Assembly (NCBI GenBank): GCA_020832705.1 | Contig: JAFIEE010000013.1 | Span: forward strand, 1 to 36,420 | From: Paracoccaceae bacterium | GTDB taxonomy: Bacteria > Pseudomonadota > Alphaproteobacteria > Rhodobacterales > Rhodobacteraceae | DNA: 36,420 nt | Direction: 5' to 3' | Shown here: positions 1-7,926 of the stretch, piece after piece | Layout: the number at the start of each line of letters is the position of its first letter | How positions within the stretch are numbered: position 1 is the first letter of the stretch | The notes under the pieces: model-generated | Seen by the model: only the letters and a program-made list of their open reading frames with translations | What the model was told of the DNA's origin: nothing | Databases searched by the model: none | Translations under genes and position numbers: made by a program

Positions 1-253
1 GGGGGGGCTACATGGTTTCCCCGGGGGGGGGGGGGGGGGGGCCGGGGGGTGGGGGGCCGGGCCCGCCCCCCCCGGGGGGGGGCCCCCCCCCCCCCGGCCC
101 AACGGGAGCGGGGGCATCTGCGATGCGCCCGGCGACGGGCGGGAGCCCCCCTTGCGCTCAGGCACGGCGGCGCTGACATGGGCGCAACGCGCCGGTGCGG
201 CACTGTCGGATGCGTGCTTGCAGTGCGGGTGTGTTCAGGCGCCGCCCGCAGCC
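1..253. other. Low-complexity G/C-rich left edge, no supported gene
   Basis: The first ~110 bases are almost pure G runs and C runs with a few other bases, unlike anything else in the window. Open frames here are by-products of extreme GC. After about position 110 the sequence looks normal, but I see no gene before the leftward lipoprotein that stops at 254. I read the first part as a low-quality contig end. Confidence 0.6.
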
Positions 254-724
254 TCAGCGCCGGACGCTGCGGGCGTTCTGTGCGCCGCGCACGACAATGC
301 TGCGCACCCCGTCCAGGCGGCGGTCGGAAATCCGCACCCCGGCAGAGATCGCGCGCGATTGGGGCGTGGACACGCGGGTCTCCGCACGCGGGGCGGCGAC
401 ACGGAATTCGTAGGTCAGCACGCCATCCACGGCGCGCCCGTCGTTCAGCGCCACCAGTTCGGCATCCCACCAGCCCTGCGTGGGTGTCAGCCCCTCGGCG
501 CGGATGATCGCCCCGCCGGGGAAGCGTTCGACGGCCAGTTCGGTGACTTCGGCCACCAGCGCGCGGTTGTCGAGCGTTGTCGCCCAGCCGCCTGCGGGCG
601 CGAGGCTGTCGACCTCCTGCGACTGGCCGAACCAGTTGAAGGGGTTGATCCGCGAGTCGCGGATCCCGCCACAGCCTCCAAGCACCAGCGCCAGCGCCAG
701 CCCAGCCATCAACGGTTTGCTCAT
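254..724 (-). CDS. Small lipoprotein of unknown function
   Basis: A 156-residue protein whose N-terminus is a lipoprotein signal: a short basic start, a hydrophobic stretch and lipobox LGGC with the lipidated Cys at residue 18. The mature part has a Gly-rich start, then a mixed segment (roughly 40-140) that looks like a compact beta-rich domain, and a basic Arg-rich tail. The residues around DNRALVAEVTELAVERFPGG look conserved-type, but I cannot tie them to a named family. It stands alone: the region after its stop is the low-quality left edge, and sufE is divergent. Membrane anchoring is supported by the lipobox; the function is unknown. Confidence 0.75.
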   Translation of the reverse strand: MSKPLMAGLALALVLGGCGGIRDSRINPFNWFGQSQEVDSLAPAGGWATTLDNRALVAEVTELAVERFPGGAIIRAEGLTPTQGWWDAELVALNDGRAVDGVLTYEFRVAAPRAETRVSTPQSRAISAGVRISDRRLDGVRSIVVRGAQNARSVRR

Positions 725-1070
725 CGCGCGCCCCCTTCGTCACTCCTGTTCCGGGTTAGCGCAATCCGCAGGCTTTGAAAACCCGCCATGGCGGCGGTGC
801 GATGCGCGGGTGCCTCCAGGTGTGACCTTGCGGCGAAAGGGGACGTGCCGCGCGCGCCCTCCCCGCGTCCGGGGCGGGCTTCCTCCGATGTCTGAGTATT
901 TCGGGCAAGAAAATGAAAGGCATCGTGGGCGTGGGCCTGGCGCCCCGGGCCGGGGCGGGGGGCTGGACCCCGGACGGGTCGACGCCTACATCAAGGTGCG
1001 ATCCCCGGACCATTCCATCGGTGCCGGGTCCGTGACCGCCACCCCGACCGCGAGCAGCCCCGGAGCCGCC
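725..1070. other. Intergenic region between lipoprotein and sufE, carries a dispersed repeat
   Basis: This 346-base divergent gap should hold promoters for the leftward lipoprotein gene and for sufE. The one recognisable element is a short dispersed repeat at 894-915 that recurs at 17721-17742. No other gene is supported: the rightward frame through the gap is only an upstream extension of sufE. Confidence 0.6.
894..915 (+). repeat. Dispersed intergenic repeat, copy A
   Basis: A 22-base core, starting GAGTATTT and ending GGGCAAGAAAATG, matches copy B at 17721-17742 with one mismatch (C versus G after the TTT). Both copies lie in intergenic DNA and are preceded by GC-rich, hairpin-capable sequence. 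Similar short intergenic elements are common in Rhodobacterales genomes; that part is from memory. Confidence 0.65.
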
Positions 1071-1496
1071 ATGGCCAGCGAAGCCTTCGAAGACATTGCC
1101 GAGACCTTTGAATTCCTTGACGATTGGGAGGACCGCTATCGCCATGTGATCGACATGGGCCGCGCCATGCCGCCCATGGAGGAGGCGCTCAAGGTGCCCG
1201 CCAACAAGGTCGAAGGCTGCGCCAGCCAGGTCTGGATCCAGCCGCTGATCGACGGCAGCGGCCCGCAGGCGCGGTTCGATTTCAGGGGCGACAGTGACGC
1301 GATGATCGTGCGCGGGCTGATCGCGGTGCTGCACGCGCTCTATTCCGGGCAGACGCTTGCGCAGGTGACGGCGATTGACGCGCAGGCGGAACTGGCGCGG
1401 CTGGGGCTGGATGAACATCTGTCGTCGCAGCGCTCCAACGGGTTGCGGGCGATGGTTGCGCGGATCCGGTCGATCGCCGATCAGACGGCGGCCTGA
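1071..1496 (+). CDS. sufE: SufE sulfur acceptor for Fe-S cluster assembly
   Basis: SufE takes persulfide sulfur from the cysteine desulfurase SufS and stimulates its activity. The 141-residue product has the family hallmarks: an N-terminal helix with FLDDWEDRYRHVIDMGR, then the loop NKVEGCASQVW with the acceptor Cys at residue 50 (Cys51 in E. coli), and the C-terminal helices. I chose the ATG at 1071 because the upstream part of the open frame has no family resemblance and the length then fits. It is not next to sufS or sufBCD, but two other Fe-S genes (A-type carrier, sufT) lie within 2.3 kb on the other strand. Confidence 0.93.
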   Translation: MASEAFEDIAETFEFLDDWEDRYRHVIDMGRAMPPMEEALKVPANKVEGCASQVWIQPLIDGSGPQARFDFRGDSDAMIVRGLIAVLHALYSGQTLAQVTAIDAQAELARLGLDEHLSSQRSNGLRAMVARIRSIADQTAA

Positions 1497-1523
1497 CACC
1501 GCTGCGGGACCGGCCGGATGGGC

Positions 1524-1544
1524 GCGCGGGAAGTTAGCCCGCGC
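1524..1544. terminator. Possible bidirectional terminator between sufE and tpiA
   Basis: GCGCGGG at 1524-1530 pairs with CCCGCGC at 1538-1544 around a seven-base loop. It sits at the convergent ends of sufE and tpiA, with the tpiA stop codon inside it. There is no T-run and the stem is only 7 bp, so this is a weak call. Confidence 0.3.
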
Positions 1545-2277
1545 CGCCTTCGGCGGCCTCGAGCGCCGCGACGATCGCGCCGAAATCCGCGGCCTTGAGC
1601 GCGGCACCGCCCACCAGCGCGCCGTCCACATTGGCGATGGCGAAGATGTCGGCGGCATTGGCGGGTTTCACCGATCCGCCGTAGAGCAGCCGGATCGCGG
1701 GGTCCGGCAGCAGGCCGCGCAGATGGTCGTGCACCTCGGCGATCTGCTCCAGCGTCGGGGTGCGGCCGGTGCCAATGGCCCAGACGGGCTCGTAGGCGAT
1801 GACGGTGTTTTCGGCGTCGGCACTTTCGGGCAGGGACTGGCGCAACTGTTCGCTGACCACCGCGAGGGTCTGGCCCGCGTCGCGCTGGGCCTCGGTCTCG
1901 CCCAGGCAGACGATCGCCACAAGCCCCGCGGCATGGGCGGCGGTGGCCTTGGCGGCGACCTGGGCCGAGGTCTCGCCATGATCCGCCCGGCGCTCGGAAT
2001 GGCCCAGAATCACATGACAGGCGCCGGCATCGGCCAGCATCGCTGCCGAGATGTCGCCGGTATGCGCGCCGCTGACCGAAGCGTGGCAGTCCTGCGCGCC
2101 GACGGCAACGGGGGTGCGTGCCAGCGCCCCGACCATCCGGCAGATGAGCGTGGCGGGCGGGCACAGCAGCACATCGACGGTGGGCGCGGGGTGGGCGCGG
2201 GCCAGCGCCGTGGCCTCGGCCAGATCGGCGGCCAGTCCGTGCATCTTCCAGTTACCGGCGGCAAGTTTGCGGCGCAT
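1534..2277 (-). CDS. tpiA: Triosephosphate isomerase
   Basis: Interconverts dihydroxyacetone phosphate and glyceraldehyde 3-phosphate in glycolysis and gluconeogenesis. The 247 residues make a full-length TIM barrel. All catalytic elements are present: GNWKMHG with Lys11, LGHSERR with His93, and [11 protein letters not shown] with Glu163 followed by the flexible loop 6. The phosphate-binding YGGSVKPAN motif is near the C-terminus. It is the last gene of a leftward run (sufT, acetyltransferase, A-type carrier, tpiA), 78 bases downstream of the carrier gene, so it may be co-transcribed or have its own promoter. A purine-rich AGGAAAGGG lies upstream of the ATG. Confidence 0.97.
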   Translation of the reverse strand: MRRKLAAGNWKMHGLAADLAEATALARAHPAPTVDVLLCPPATLICRMVGALARTPVAVGAQDCHASVSGAHTGDISAAMLADAGACHVILGHSERRADHGETSAQVAAKATAAHAAGLVAIVCLGETEAQRDAGQTLAVVSEQLRQSLPESADAENTVIAYEPVWAIGTGRTPTLEQIAEVHDHLRGLLPDPAIRLLYGGSVKPANAADIFAIANVDGALVGGAALKAADFGAIVAALEAAEGGAG

Positions 2278-2355
2278 GATGACCCTTTCCTGCGGTGTGC
2301 CGAGAAGGTTCTAGCGCAGAACAGGGCCGGGGGGGAACCCTTGGCAGGGCGTCTC

Positions 2356-2757
2356 TCAGCCCCGCAGGCGCGGGGCATCGCCTGCCGCGGGGGCGGCGGC
2401 CTCGGCGTCGACGTTGCCGAACTTGATCGATTCGCCGCAACCGCAGGCTTCGGTCACATTGGGATTGCGGAACTTGAATCCGCTTTCCAGCAGACCGGTT
2501 TCATAGTCGATCTCGGTGCCGAACATGAACATCTGCGCCATGGGTGCGATGATCACGCGGGCGCCGTCCTGTTCGACGACTTCCTCGTGCTCGCCGATCT
2601 CGGCCGCGGCCTCCATGGTGTATTCCATGCCCGCGCAGCCGCCCTTCTTGACGCCGACCCGCAGGCCCTTGGCGCCTTCGCGTTCCATCAGCCGTGTGAT
2701 ATGGCGCACGGCGCGGGGGGTCATGGTGACGGGGGATTTTCCGGGGATACCAAACAT
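2356..2757 (-). CDS. A-type Fe-S cluster carrier (HesB/IscA/SufA family)
   Basis: A-type carriers receive newly built Fe-S clusters and pass them to target proteins. The 133-residue protein has the three conserved cysteines: Cys41 in KKGGCAGMEY, and Cys105 and Cys107 in ACGCGES. The N-terminal region from MFGIPGK is typical of the alphaproteobacterial SufA-like group, and a short Ala/Pro tail follows the core. Its start codon directly follows the acetyltransferase stop (TGAATG), so translation is probably coupled. With sufT two genes upstream and sufE nearby, a role in Fe-S maturation is well supported. Whether it should be called sufA, iscA or erpA cannot be decided from sequence alone. Confidence 0.93.
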   Translation of the reverse strand: MFGIPGKSPVTMTPRAVRHITRLMEREGAKGLRVGVKKGGCAGMEYTMEAAAEIGEHEEVVEQDGARVIIAPMAQMFMFGTEIDYETGLLESGFKFRNPNVTEACGCGESIKFGNVDAEAAAPAAGDAPRLRG

Positions 2758-3405
2758 TCAGCCAGCTTCCAGAAGTGGGTCGCGCGCCGGTGGCGCAGTG
2801 GTTTCGCGGGGGGCACCTGCCGTGGAAACGGACGCGGACGCGGACCCGGACACGGGCCGCGCCGGGTTGCCGACCACGGTCGCGCCCGCGGCCACATCGC
2901 GCGTGACCACGGCCCCGGCGCCGATGATGGCGCCGTCGCCCACGGTGACGCCGGGCAGGACGATCGCGCCGCCGCCGATCCAGACATCCGCGCCGATGGT
3001 GACGGGGCGGCCCCATTCCGTGCCCTGGGCGCGTCGGGCAGGGTCGCGCGGGTGGTCGGGCGTCAGGATCTGGACATTCGGTCCGATCTGCGTGCGCGCA
3101 CCGATGCGGATTTCGCACACATCAAGGAAAACCGCGCCGAAGTTCACGAAGCACCCGGGCCCGAAATGGATGTTGCAGCCATAGTCCACGTGAAAGGGCG
3201 GGCGGATCACGGCGCCGTTCCAGGTGCCCAGAAGCCCCTCCAGCAGGGGGGCGCGGCGATCCTGCTCACCCAGGATGGTGGTGTTGTAGTCGCGCATCCG
3301 GTCCTGCGCGTCCCTGCGCATGGCAACAAGCTGCGGGCAACCCGGATCATAGGGCCGGCCCGCCAGCATGGCGGTGTGATCCGCAGACCGCGCCGCCGCG
3401 TCCAT
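2758..3405 (-). CDS. Maltose/galactoside-type O-acetyltransferase (hexapeptide repeat)
   Basis: An acetyl-CoA-dependent sugar O-acetyltransferase of the left-handed beta-helix family. The first ~60 residues form the helical Maa-type N-domain ([14 protein letters not shown], then MRDYN). Hexapeptide repeats follow, with [19 protein letters not shown], and the catalytic-His motif [10 protein letters not shown]. The final coils read [23 protein letters not shown] and end at [10 protein letters not shown] Ser/Ala/Pro tail of ~28 residues after the core is unusual and GC-repeat driven. I chose the start at 3405, where TGATG overlaps the sufT stop; a longer frame exists but overlaps sufT more. The substrate is not known. 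Its place between two Fe-S genes is conserved-looking but unexplained. Confidence 0.88.
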   Translation of the reverse strand: MDAAARSADHTAMLAGRPYDPGCPQLVAMRRDAQDRMRDYNTTILGEQDRRAPLLEGLLGTWNGAVIRPPFHVDYGCNIHFGPGCFVNFGAVFLDVCEIRIGARTQIGPNVQILTPDHPRDPARRAQGTEWGRPVTIGADVWIGGGAIVLPGVTVGDGAIIGAGAVVTRDVAAGATVVGNPARPVSGSASASVSTAGAPRETTAPPARDPLLEAG

Positions 3406-3782
3406 CACATGAACCCCAGTTCCAGCCGCGCCTCGTCCGACATCATGTCCATGCCCCATTGCGGCTCGAAGGTCATTTCCACATCCACCTGCTTGACCCC
3501 GGCCACGGCATTCACCGCATCGGCCACCCAGCCCGGCATCTCGCCTGCCACGGGGCAGCCCGGGGCGGTCAGGGTCATGGTGATATCCACCGCGTTCTCG
3601 GCGTCGATGGCGATGGTGTAGATCAGGCCCAGGTCATAGATATTCACCGGAATCTCCGGGTCATAGACGGACTTGCACGCCTCGACGATGCTCTCATAAA
3701 GCGGGTGGTCCGTGCTTGATGGCCGGATCAGCGGCTCACCTTCGGCGGGGGTGTCAGGTGCGGGGGCGGTGTCAGGGGTCAT
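3405..3782 (-). CDS. sufT: SufT-like MIP18/DUF59 Fe-S assembly protein
   Basis: Members of this family help mature Fe-S proteins, probably at the carrier or target-delivery step. The 125-residue protein opens with a disordered Pro/Thr/Ala stretch (1-20). The DUF59 domain follows, with [15 protein letters not shown] (41-55) and the [13 protein letters not shown] motif carrying Cys76, the residue linked to function in MIP18 proteins. The C-terminus reads [19 protein letters not shown], typical of the Suf-associated branch. The start at 3782 has GAGG eight bases upstream. It is the first gene of the leftward run, and a local AT-rich patch near 3808-3820 may hold its promoter and that of the divergent tgt. 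Confidence 0.92.
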   Translation of the reverse strand: MTPDTAPAPDTPAEGEPLIRPSSTDHPLYESIVEACKSVYDPEIPVNIYDLGLIYTIAIDAENAVDITMTLTAPGCPVAGEMPGWVADAVNAVAGVKQVDVEMTFEPQWGMDMMSDEARLELGFM

Positions 3783-3911
3783 GGCAGCCTCGCGGGTTTG
3801 TTGAGTGAATATATAAGGAATTGTCCCGAGGCGTCCAGTGGTCGCGCGGGGATGCTTGGCATCCGGGGCATTATCGCGCAGAAGGCAGGCAAACATTGCA
3901 ACGGAGCCACC

Positions 3912-5054
3912 ATGGCCCTGGCCTTCGACATTCATGCCCGCGACGGAGACGCCCGGACCGGTGTGCTGCGGACCGCGCGCGGCGCTATCCGCACGCCGGC
4001 CTTCATGCCCGTGGGCACGGCCGCAACGGTCAAGGCGATGCGCCCCGAAAGCGTGCGCGAGACCGGCGCCGACATCATCCTGGGCAACACCTATCACCTG
4101 ATGCTGCGGCCCGGCGCAGAACGGATCGCACGGCTGGGGGGCTTGCACCGGTTCATGAACTGGAACGGGCCGATCCTGACCGATTCGGGCGGGTTTCAGG
4201 TCATGTCGCTGGCCAGCTTGCGCAAGCTGACCGAACACGGCGTGCGCTTTTCCAGCCATATCGACGGCTCCAAGCACCTGCTCTCGCCCGAGACCAGCAT
4301 GGAGATCCAGCGGCTGCTTGGTTCGGATATCGTCATGGCCTTTGACGAATGCCCCGCGCTTCCGGCGGACAAGGCACGGATCGCCGAAAGCATGCGGCTG
4401 TCGATGCGCTGGGCGGTGCGGTCGCGCGATGCCTTTGGCAACCGGCCTGGGCACGCGCTTTTCGGCATCCAGCAGGGCGGGCTGGAACCGGACCTGCGCG
4501 CGGAAAGCGCCGAAGCGCTGCGCGGCATCGGCTTTGACGGCTACGCCATCGGCGGGCTGGCAGTGGGCGAAGGGCAGGCGGCCATGTTCGGGGTGCTGGA
4601 CTACGCGCCCGGCCAGCTTCCCGCGGACAAGCCACGCTACCTGATGGGGGTGGGCAAGCCCGATGACATCGTCGGCGCCGTGCAGCGCGGGGTGGACATG
4701 TTCGACTGCGTGCTGCCATCGCGGTCCGGGCGGACGGGGCAGGCCTGGACCCGGCGCGGGCCGGTGAACCTGCGCAATGCGCGCCACCGTGACGACCCGC
4801 GCCCGCTGGACGCGGATTGCACCTGTCCGGCCTGCCGGGGCTATTCGCGCGCCTATCTGCATCATGTGGTCCGCGCGGATGAAATCATCGGCTCGATGCT
4901 GCTGACCTGGCACAACCTGCATTACTACCAGGAGCTCATGACCGGGCTGCGCGGGGCCATCGCGGCGGGAACGCTGGACGCTTTCGTCGCCGATTTCCAC
5001 GCCCTGCGGGCCCAGGGCGATATCGAACCGCTGACGGGAGGGGCGCATGAGTGA
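3912..5054 (+). CDS. tgt: tRNA-guanine transglycosylase (queuine tRNA-ribosyltransferase)
   Basis: Exchanges G34 of tRNA Asp, Asn, His and Tyr for the queuosine precursor preQ1. The 380-residue length is standard. Key residues are visible: [10 protein letters not shown] with catalytic Asp91, FDECPAL (Asp145), and the nucleophile Asp265 in [13 protein letters not shown]. The zinc site is CTCPAC (Cys303, Cys305, Cys308) plus His334, matching the E. coli spacing. The ATG at 3912 has GGAG seven bases upstream and begins the family's normal N-terminus; the frame extends further upstream but without family resemblance. Its last eight bases overlap the slyX-like gene. It is divergent from sufT. Confidence 0.97.
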   Translation: MALAFDIHARDGDARTGVLRTARGAIRTPAFMPVGTAATVKAMRPESVRETGADIILGNTYHLMLRPGAERIARLGGLHRFMNWNGPILTDSGGFQVMSLASLRKLTEHGVRFSSHIDGSKHLLSPETSMEIQRLLGSDIVMAFDECPALPADKARIAESMRLSMRWAVRSRDAFGNRPGHALFGIQQGGLEPDLRAESAEALRGIGFDGYAIGGLAVGEGQAAMFGVLDYAPGQLPADKPRYLMGVGKPDDIVGAVQRGVDMFDCVLPSRSGRTGQAWTRRGPVNLRNARHRDDPRPLDADCTCPACRGYSRAYLHHVVRADEIIGSMLLTWHNLHYYQELMTGLRGAIAAGTLDAFVADFHALRAQGDIEPLTGGAHE

Positions 5055-5265
5055 GGATATGGCCGCGCGGCTGGACCGGACCGAGGAGCGGCTGGCGCAT
5101 CTGTTGCGCGCGGTCGAGGATCTGTCCGAACTGGCCGCCTTGCAGGCGGCGCGGATCGACCGGCTGGAGGCGCGGGTGGCCGAGCTGCGCCGCGCCGAGG
5201 CAGAACGTCAGGCCGACAGCGGCGGCGGCGTGACCTTCGGCGACGAGCGCCCGCCGCACTGGTAG
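5047..5265 (+). CDS. slyX: SlyX-like small coiled-coil protein
   Basis: A 72-residue protein made of one long heptad-patterned helix (about residues 5-55, rich in Leu, Glu and Arg). It ends in RPPHW, which matches the PPHY-type end of the SlyX family in both position and overall length. SlyX has no firmly established biochemical function. The start ATG lies inside the end of tgt (eight-base overlap), so expression is probably coupled to tgt. The family assignment rests on length, coiled coil and C-terminal signature. Confidence 0.8.
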   Translation: MSEDMAARLDRTEERLAHLLRAVEDLSELAALQAARIDRLEARVAELRRAEAERQADSGGGVTFGDERPPHW

Positions 5266-5280
5266 GGACCGCAACGACAA

Positions 5281-5305
5281 GGGGGCCCCGGTCGCCGGGG
5301 CCCCC
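5281..5305. terminator. Strong hairpin between convergent slyX and mgtE
   Basis: A perfect 11-bp GC stem (GGGGGCCCCGG at 5281-5291 with CCGGGGCCCCC at 5295-5305) around a TCG loop. It lies between the ends of two convergent transcripts, so it can serve both directions. A T-run is lacking, as often in high-GC genomes. Confidence 0.7.
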
Positions 5306-5332
5306 CTGCGGTCATGCGTCGGCAGGATGCGC

Positions 5333-6400
5333 CTACATCTCCACCCCGATCAGCCAGGCGGCCATCGAGAAATAGACCAGCAGCCCGGAGAAGTCCTTGA
5401 TCGTGGTGATGAACGGGTCTGCGCCGGGGGCGTGGTCCACGCCGATCCTGATCATGATATAGGGCAGCATGAAGCCCAGGCAGGACGCCAGAAAGACCGA
5501 GGTGAACAGCGCCACGCCCACAACAACGCCAAGCTGCGGAATGTCATTCGGCACGCCTTGCCAGAAATAGGCCACGGTGCCCGCCACAATCGCAATGCCC
5601 ACCGCCATGGTCAGGCCCACCAGCGCCTCGCGCGCGAAGTTCCGGCGCCAGAAATCCGCAATGGTGATGTGGCCCAGCGCATAGCCGCGCGCGAAGATGG
5701 TCGAGGATTGCGTGCCGACATTGCCGCCCATGTCCATGACCAGCGGAATGAAGATCGCCAGCGCCAGCACCGCGCCCAGCACATCCTCGAACTGATCGAT
5801 CAGCCCGCCGACAACCAGCCCGCCCGCCAGCGTGACCATCAGGAACAGGATGCGCACCCGCACCGTGTACCAGATCGGCCCCTGGGTCAGCTTTTCGGAC
5901 CGTACGTGATCCTCGGTGTGGAACATGTCGCCCACCCCGGCCTTGTAGTAGATATCGTCCGAGGTTTCGATCTCGAGGATGTCCATCGCATCGTCAAAGG
6001 TCAGCACGCCGAGCAGGCGGTTCTTCGCATCCGTCACCGGCAGCAGCGGCACGTCGCGCACCTGCAATTCGCGTGCGGCGCGTTCCTGCTGGGTGTCGGC
6101 GGTGATGGCAATGCCGGCGCCTTCGACGTATTTCGACACCTTGTCGCCGGGTTCGGCACGGATCAGCGCGGACAGCCGGACAAAGCCCTTGTAGACGCCC
6201 GCATCGTCGACAACGAAAACGCAGGCGGACTGGCCCTGCGGCGCCTGCGAACGGCGCACCGCTGCCAGCGCATCGCCGACGCTGGCGGTGACGGGCACGC
6301 TGACAAAACTGTCGCGGACCATTTCGGCAACCGGGTGGTCATGGCGCGGGCGTGCCGCGGCTTCGTTGCTGGCCAGGCCAGCCATGGTGATGGTGCTCAT
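5333..6400 (-). CDS. mgtE: MgtE-type magnesium transporter
   Basis: MgtE forms a Mg2+-gated Mg2+ channel in the inner membrane. The 355-residue product has two CBS-type segments: about residues 25-80 with SVGDALAAVRR, and about 85-140 ending LLGVLTFDDAMDIL. Five transmembrane segments follow, with the family signatures MGGNVGTQSSTIFARG and DPFITTIKDFSGLLVYF; the Asp in the latter matches the pore Mg2+ site. It is shorter than typical MgtE (~450 residues) because the N-terminal helical domain before the CBS pair is missing. The ATG at 6400 has GGAG six bases upstream; a longer start at 6442 lacks one. It is the last gene of a leftward operon ending at the 5281 hairpin. Confidence 0.93.
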   Translation of the reverse strand: MSTITMAGLASNEAAARPRHDHPVAEMVRDSFVSVPVTASVGDALAAVRRSQAPQGQSACVFVVDDAGVYKGFVRLSALIRAEPGDKVSKYVEGAGIAITADTQQERAARELQVRDVPLLPVTDAKNRLLGVLTFDDAMDILEIETSDDIYYKAGVGDMFHTEDHVRSEKLTQGPIWYTVRVRILFLMVTLAGGLVVGGLIDQFEDVLGAVLALAIFIPLVMDMGGNVGTQSSTIFARGYALGHITIADFWRRNFAREALVGLTMAVGIAIVAGTVAYFWQGVPNDIPQLGVVVGVALFTSVFLASCLGFMLPYIMIRIGVDHAPGADPFITTIKDFSGLLVYFSMAAWLIGVEM

Positions 6401-6457
6401 GTTTTTCTCCAGTTCGAGCTTCATAGAGAGGGAGGGGTTCATGTCGGCCGGGACGGC

Positions 6458-6922
6458 TCAAACCTCGGCGGCAAGGCGGTCCAGCGGCACGGGGCCGATG
6501 GTGTCGCCACGCCGGTAGTGCGGCGCGCGGGGCATTCCTCCGAGGCGCGCAGCCGCGCGCAGCGCGGCGCCGCGGCGCTTTGGCAGCTTGCCGCAGATGC
6601 CCTGTTCGGCATCTCGGCGGGCCATTTCGGCCCAGATTTCAGCCGGATCGACCCCGCAGTCGCGCCACAGCACGGTCAGGTGGTAGAGGATGTCCACGCT
6701 TTCATCGATCAGTCCGTCACGGTTGCCCTTGACCGCGTCCAGCGCGGCTTCGGCGGCTTCCTCGACCAGCTTGCGCGCCATCTTGTCGCGCCCGGCTTCG
6801 ATCAGGCGGCGCACGCGGCGCGACCGGGTGCTGCCGAGCTTGGCATGGAGCCGGTCGATCTGGGTTGCATCGGCGGCGATGGCGATGGCGATGGGGTTGC
6901 GGAGGTCATGGGTCATGTTCAT
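6458..6922 (-). CDS. HisE/MazG-like nucleotide pyrophosphohydrolase
   Basis: The 154-residue protein contains an all-alpha pyrophosphohydrolase domain like phosphoribosyl-ATP diphosphatase (HisE). The metal-binding motif is intact: KLVEEAAEAALDAV (Glu54, Glu55, Glu58), then LIDESVDILYHLTVL (Glu74, Asp77). It differs from HisE in having ~30 extra N-terminal residues and a basic C-terminal extension of ~45 residues, and it is not in a his operon. A nucleotide other than phosphoribosyl-ATP is therefore possible. AAGGAG stands seven bases before the start. It lies between a SLOG-type gene and mgtE in one transcript direction. Confidence 0.82.
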   Translation of the reverse strand: MNMTHDLRNPIAIAIAADATQIDRLHAKLGSTRSRRVRRLIEAGRDKMARKLVEEAAEAALDAVKGNRDGLIDESVDILYHLTVLWRDCGVDPAEIWAEMARRDAEQGICGKLPKRRGAALRAAARLGGMPRAPHYRRGDTIGPVPLDRLAAEV

Positions 6923-6952
6923 GGCGTTTCTCCTTCGTGCCTTCGGAGGCGG

Positions 6953-7372
6953 TCAGGGCAGGCTCGGGCGCAGCATCGCGGCCTGCAGCAAGGGCCGGGA
7001 CGGCTGCGCCTGCGCCGTGCAGGCCAGGGTTTCGGGGGTGAGCAGGGTGATCCCCGCCGCGCGAAGCTGATGAGCGAAGACGTGCGTGTCCTCGCCGCCC
7101 GGAAGCGCCAGCACCACGTCGGGGCGGCTGTCGGCCAGCATGAAGCGGTTGCGGATGGATTCGGCCTGTTGCCCGTGCAGGCGCCAGTTGGCCGGATAGC
7201 GGACGATATGCAGGCCGTGGTCGCGCGCAATCTCCTCGGCGGTGGAGCCAAGCACGGCGTGGCCGCCATGGATCAGCACCTCGACCGGGTGGCGTTTGAG
7301 CGCGGCATTCAGGCTGCGGCGGATGAGGGCGACATCGTCCAGATGCCGCCCGCCGATGACGAGCAGTCGCAT
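6953..7372 (-). CDS. DUF2493 / YspA-like SLOG-fold protein
   Basis: DUF2493 proteins have a Rossmann-like SLOG fold, a superfamily thought to bind or process nucleotide-derived ligands. In the 139 residues I see the family pattern: LLVIGGRHLDD at the start, VLIHGGHAVLGSTAEEIA (Gly-rich loop), IVRYPANWRLHG, then SIRNRFMLADSRPDVVLALPGG with the Arg-Asn pair. Many relatives occur on plasmids and integrated elements. GGAGG lies seven bases before the ATG. Neighbours are a small unknown gene upstream and the HisE-like gene 30 bases downstream, suggesting a nucleotide-related pair; the ligand is unknown. Confidence 0.85.
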   Translation of the reverse strand: MRLLVIGGRHLDDVALIRRSLNAALKRHPVEVLIHGGHAVLGSTAEEIARDHGLHIVRYPANWRLHGQQAESIRNRFMLADSRPDVVLALPGGEDTHVFAHQLRAAGITLLTPETLACTAQAQPSRPLLQAAMLRPSLP

Positions 7373-7396
7373 GGTCGGACCTCCCTTGCGCGCCGC

Positions 7397-7642
7397 TTAA
7401 GCGGTCAGGGTCGCAAGGGGTTCCGGGCGGCGCGCGCGCAATCGCACGGCCGCGGGCTCAGGGACGCAGCGCCCGGCCACGCCCGCGCTGTGTCCGTGAT
7501 CCCGCGTCCAGCCCAGGACGGGCCGCGCGGTCAGCGGATCGATCCGCCAGAAGATGCGAAGCGGAAGCGCGCCGCCTGCGCGGTTGCAGGGTGCGCTGTC
7601 ATGGCCGGGCGGTGCCAGCCGGAAACGGGGAAGAAAGGTCAT
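7397..7642 (-). CDS. Small protein of unknown function
   Basis: An 81-residue open frame starting MTFLPRFRLAPPGHD. The ATG at 7642 is preceded by GGAGG at a five-base spacing, which favours a real gene and this start. It has no transmembrane segment or signal peptide. A central WRIDPLTARPVLGW stretch contains three Trp with aromatic spacing, and the C-terminus is Arg/Pro-rich. I do not recognise a family. It is the first gene of the leftward run small protein - DUF2493 - HisE-like - mgtE, with a candidate promoter at 7774-7801. Confidence 0.6.
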   Translation of the reverse strand: MTFLPRFRLAPPGHDSAPCNRAGGALPLRIFWRIDPLTARPVLGWTRDHGHSAGVAGRCVPEPAAVRLRARRPEPLATLTA

Positions 7643-7773
7643 GTCTGCCTCCATCAGCCGCGCAGGGCCGATCCGGGCAGACGCAGGCGCGCCTTCAGAT
7701 CGGGCCGAACGGCATTCGGTTTTTCTGAAGGCCTGCCACGTTCCGCGAACAGCTCGCGGGATGCGTCAGGCCG

Positions 7774-7801
7774 CATCTAGATGAGCTGTCCATCTGTCCA
7801 A
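7774..7801 (-). promoter_or_regulatory. Candidate sigma-70 promoter for the DUF2493-mgtE operon
   Basis: On the minus strand TTGGAC (7796-7801) and TAGATG (7774-7779) are separated by 16 bases, upstream of the gene starting at 7642. The -10 part lies in the palindrome CATCTAGATG (7774-7783). A further inverted repeat, GTCGGT-CGA-ACCGAC, lies just upstream at 7823-7837 and could be an operator. This is motif reading only. Confidence 0.35.
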
Positions 7802-7860
7802 CTTTCGGAACGGAGAAAAATGGTCGGTCGAACCGACGCGGATCAGGTAGGGAAATCATC

Positions 7861-7915
7861 CCGCCCTGTCAACCGACTGTTGCCCCGCCCCGCAGGGAAC
7901 TGCGGGACAGGGCGG
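7861..7915 (-). terminator. Nested hairpin downstream of the 7927 lipoprotein gene
   Basis: CCGCCCTGTC (7861-7870) pairs with GACAGGGCGG (7906-7915). Inside lies a second perfect stem, CCCGCAG-GGAA-CTGCGGG (7889-7906). It begins 12 bases after the stop of the leftward lipoprotein gene, fitting a terminator or 3' stabiliser. No T-run follows. Confidence 0.5.
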
Positions 7916-7926
7916 ATGCGCTGGCG

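Noticed and set aside
49-507. Rightward gene at the left edge
   Set aside because: Pro/Arg/Gly-rich translation of poly-G/C sequence that overlaps a lipoprotein gene on the other strand.
1375-3621. Long rightward open frame of 748 codons
   Set aside because: It lies antisense to tpiA, the A-type carrier and sufT, has extreme Arg/Gly/Ala composition and shows no domain; it is a by-product of GC-rich third positions.
3783-3911. Fe-S regulator (IscR or Irr-type) operator between sufT and tgt
   Set aside because: There is an AT-rich patch near 3808-3820, but I could not match any known consensus with confidence.
6458-6922. True biosynthetic hisE
   Set aside because: No his genes nearby and N- and C-terminal extensions of ~30 and ~45 residues; kept as HisE-like only.
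5327-7780. Rightward open frame of 817 codons
   Set aside because: Antisense to mgtE, the HisE-like and the DUF2493 genes, all with strong motifs and ribosome sites.
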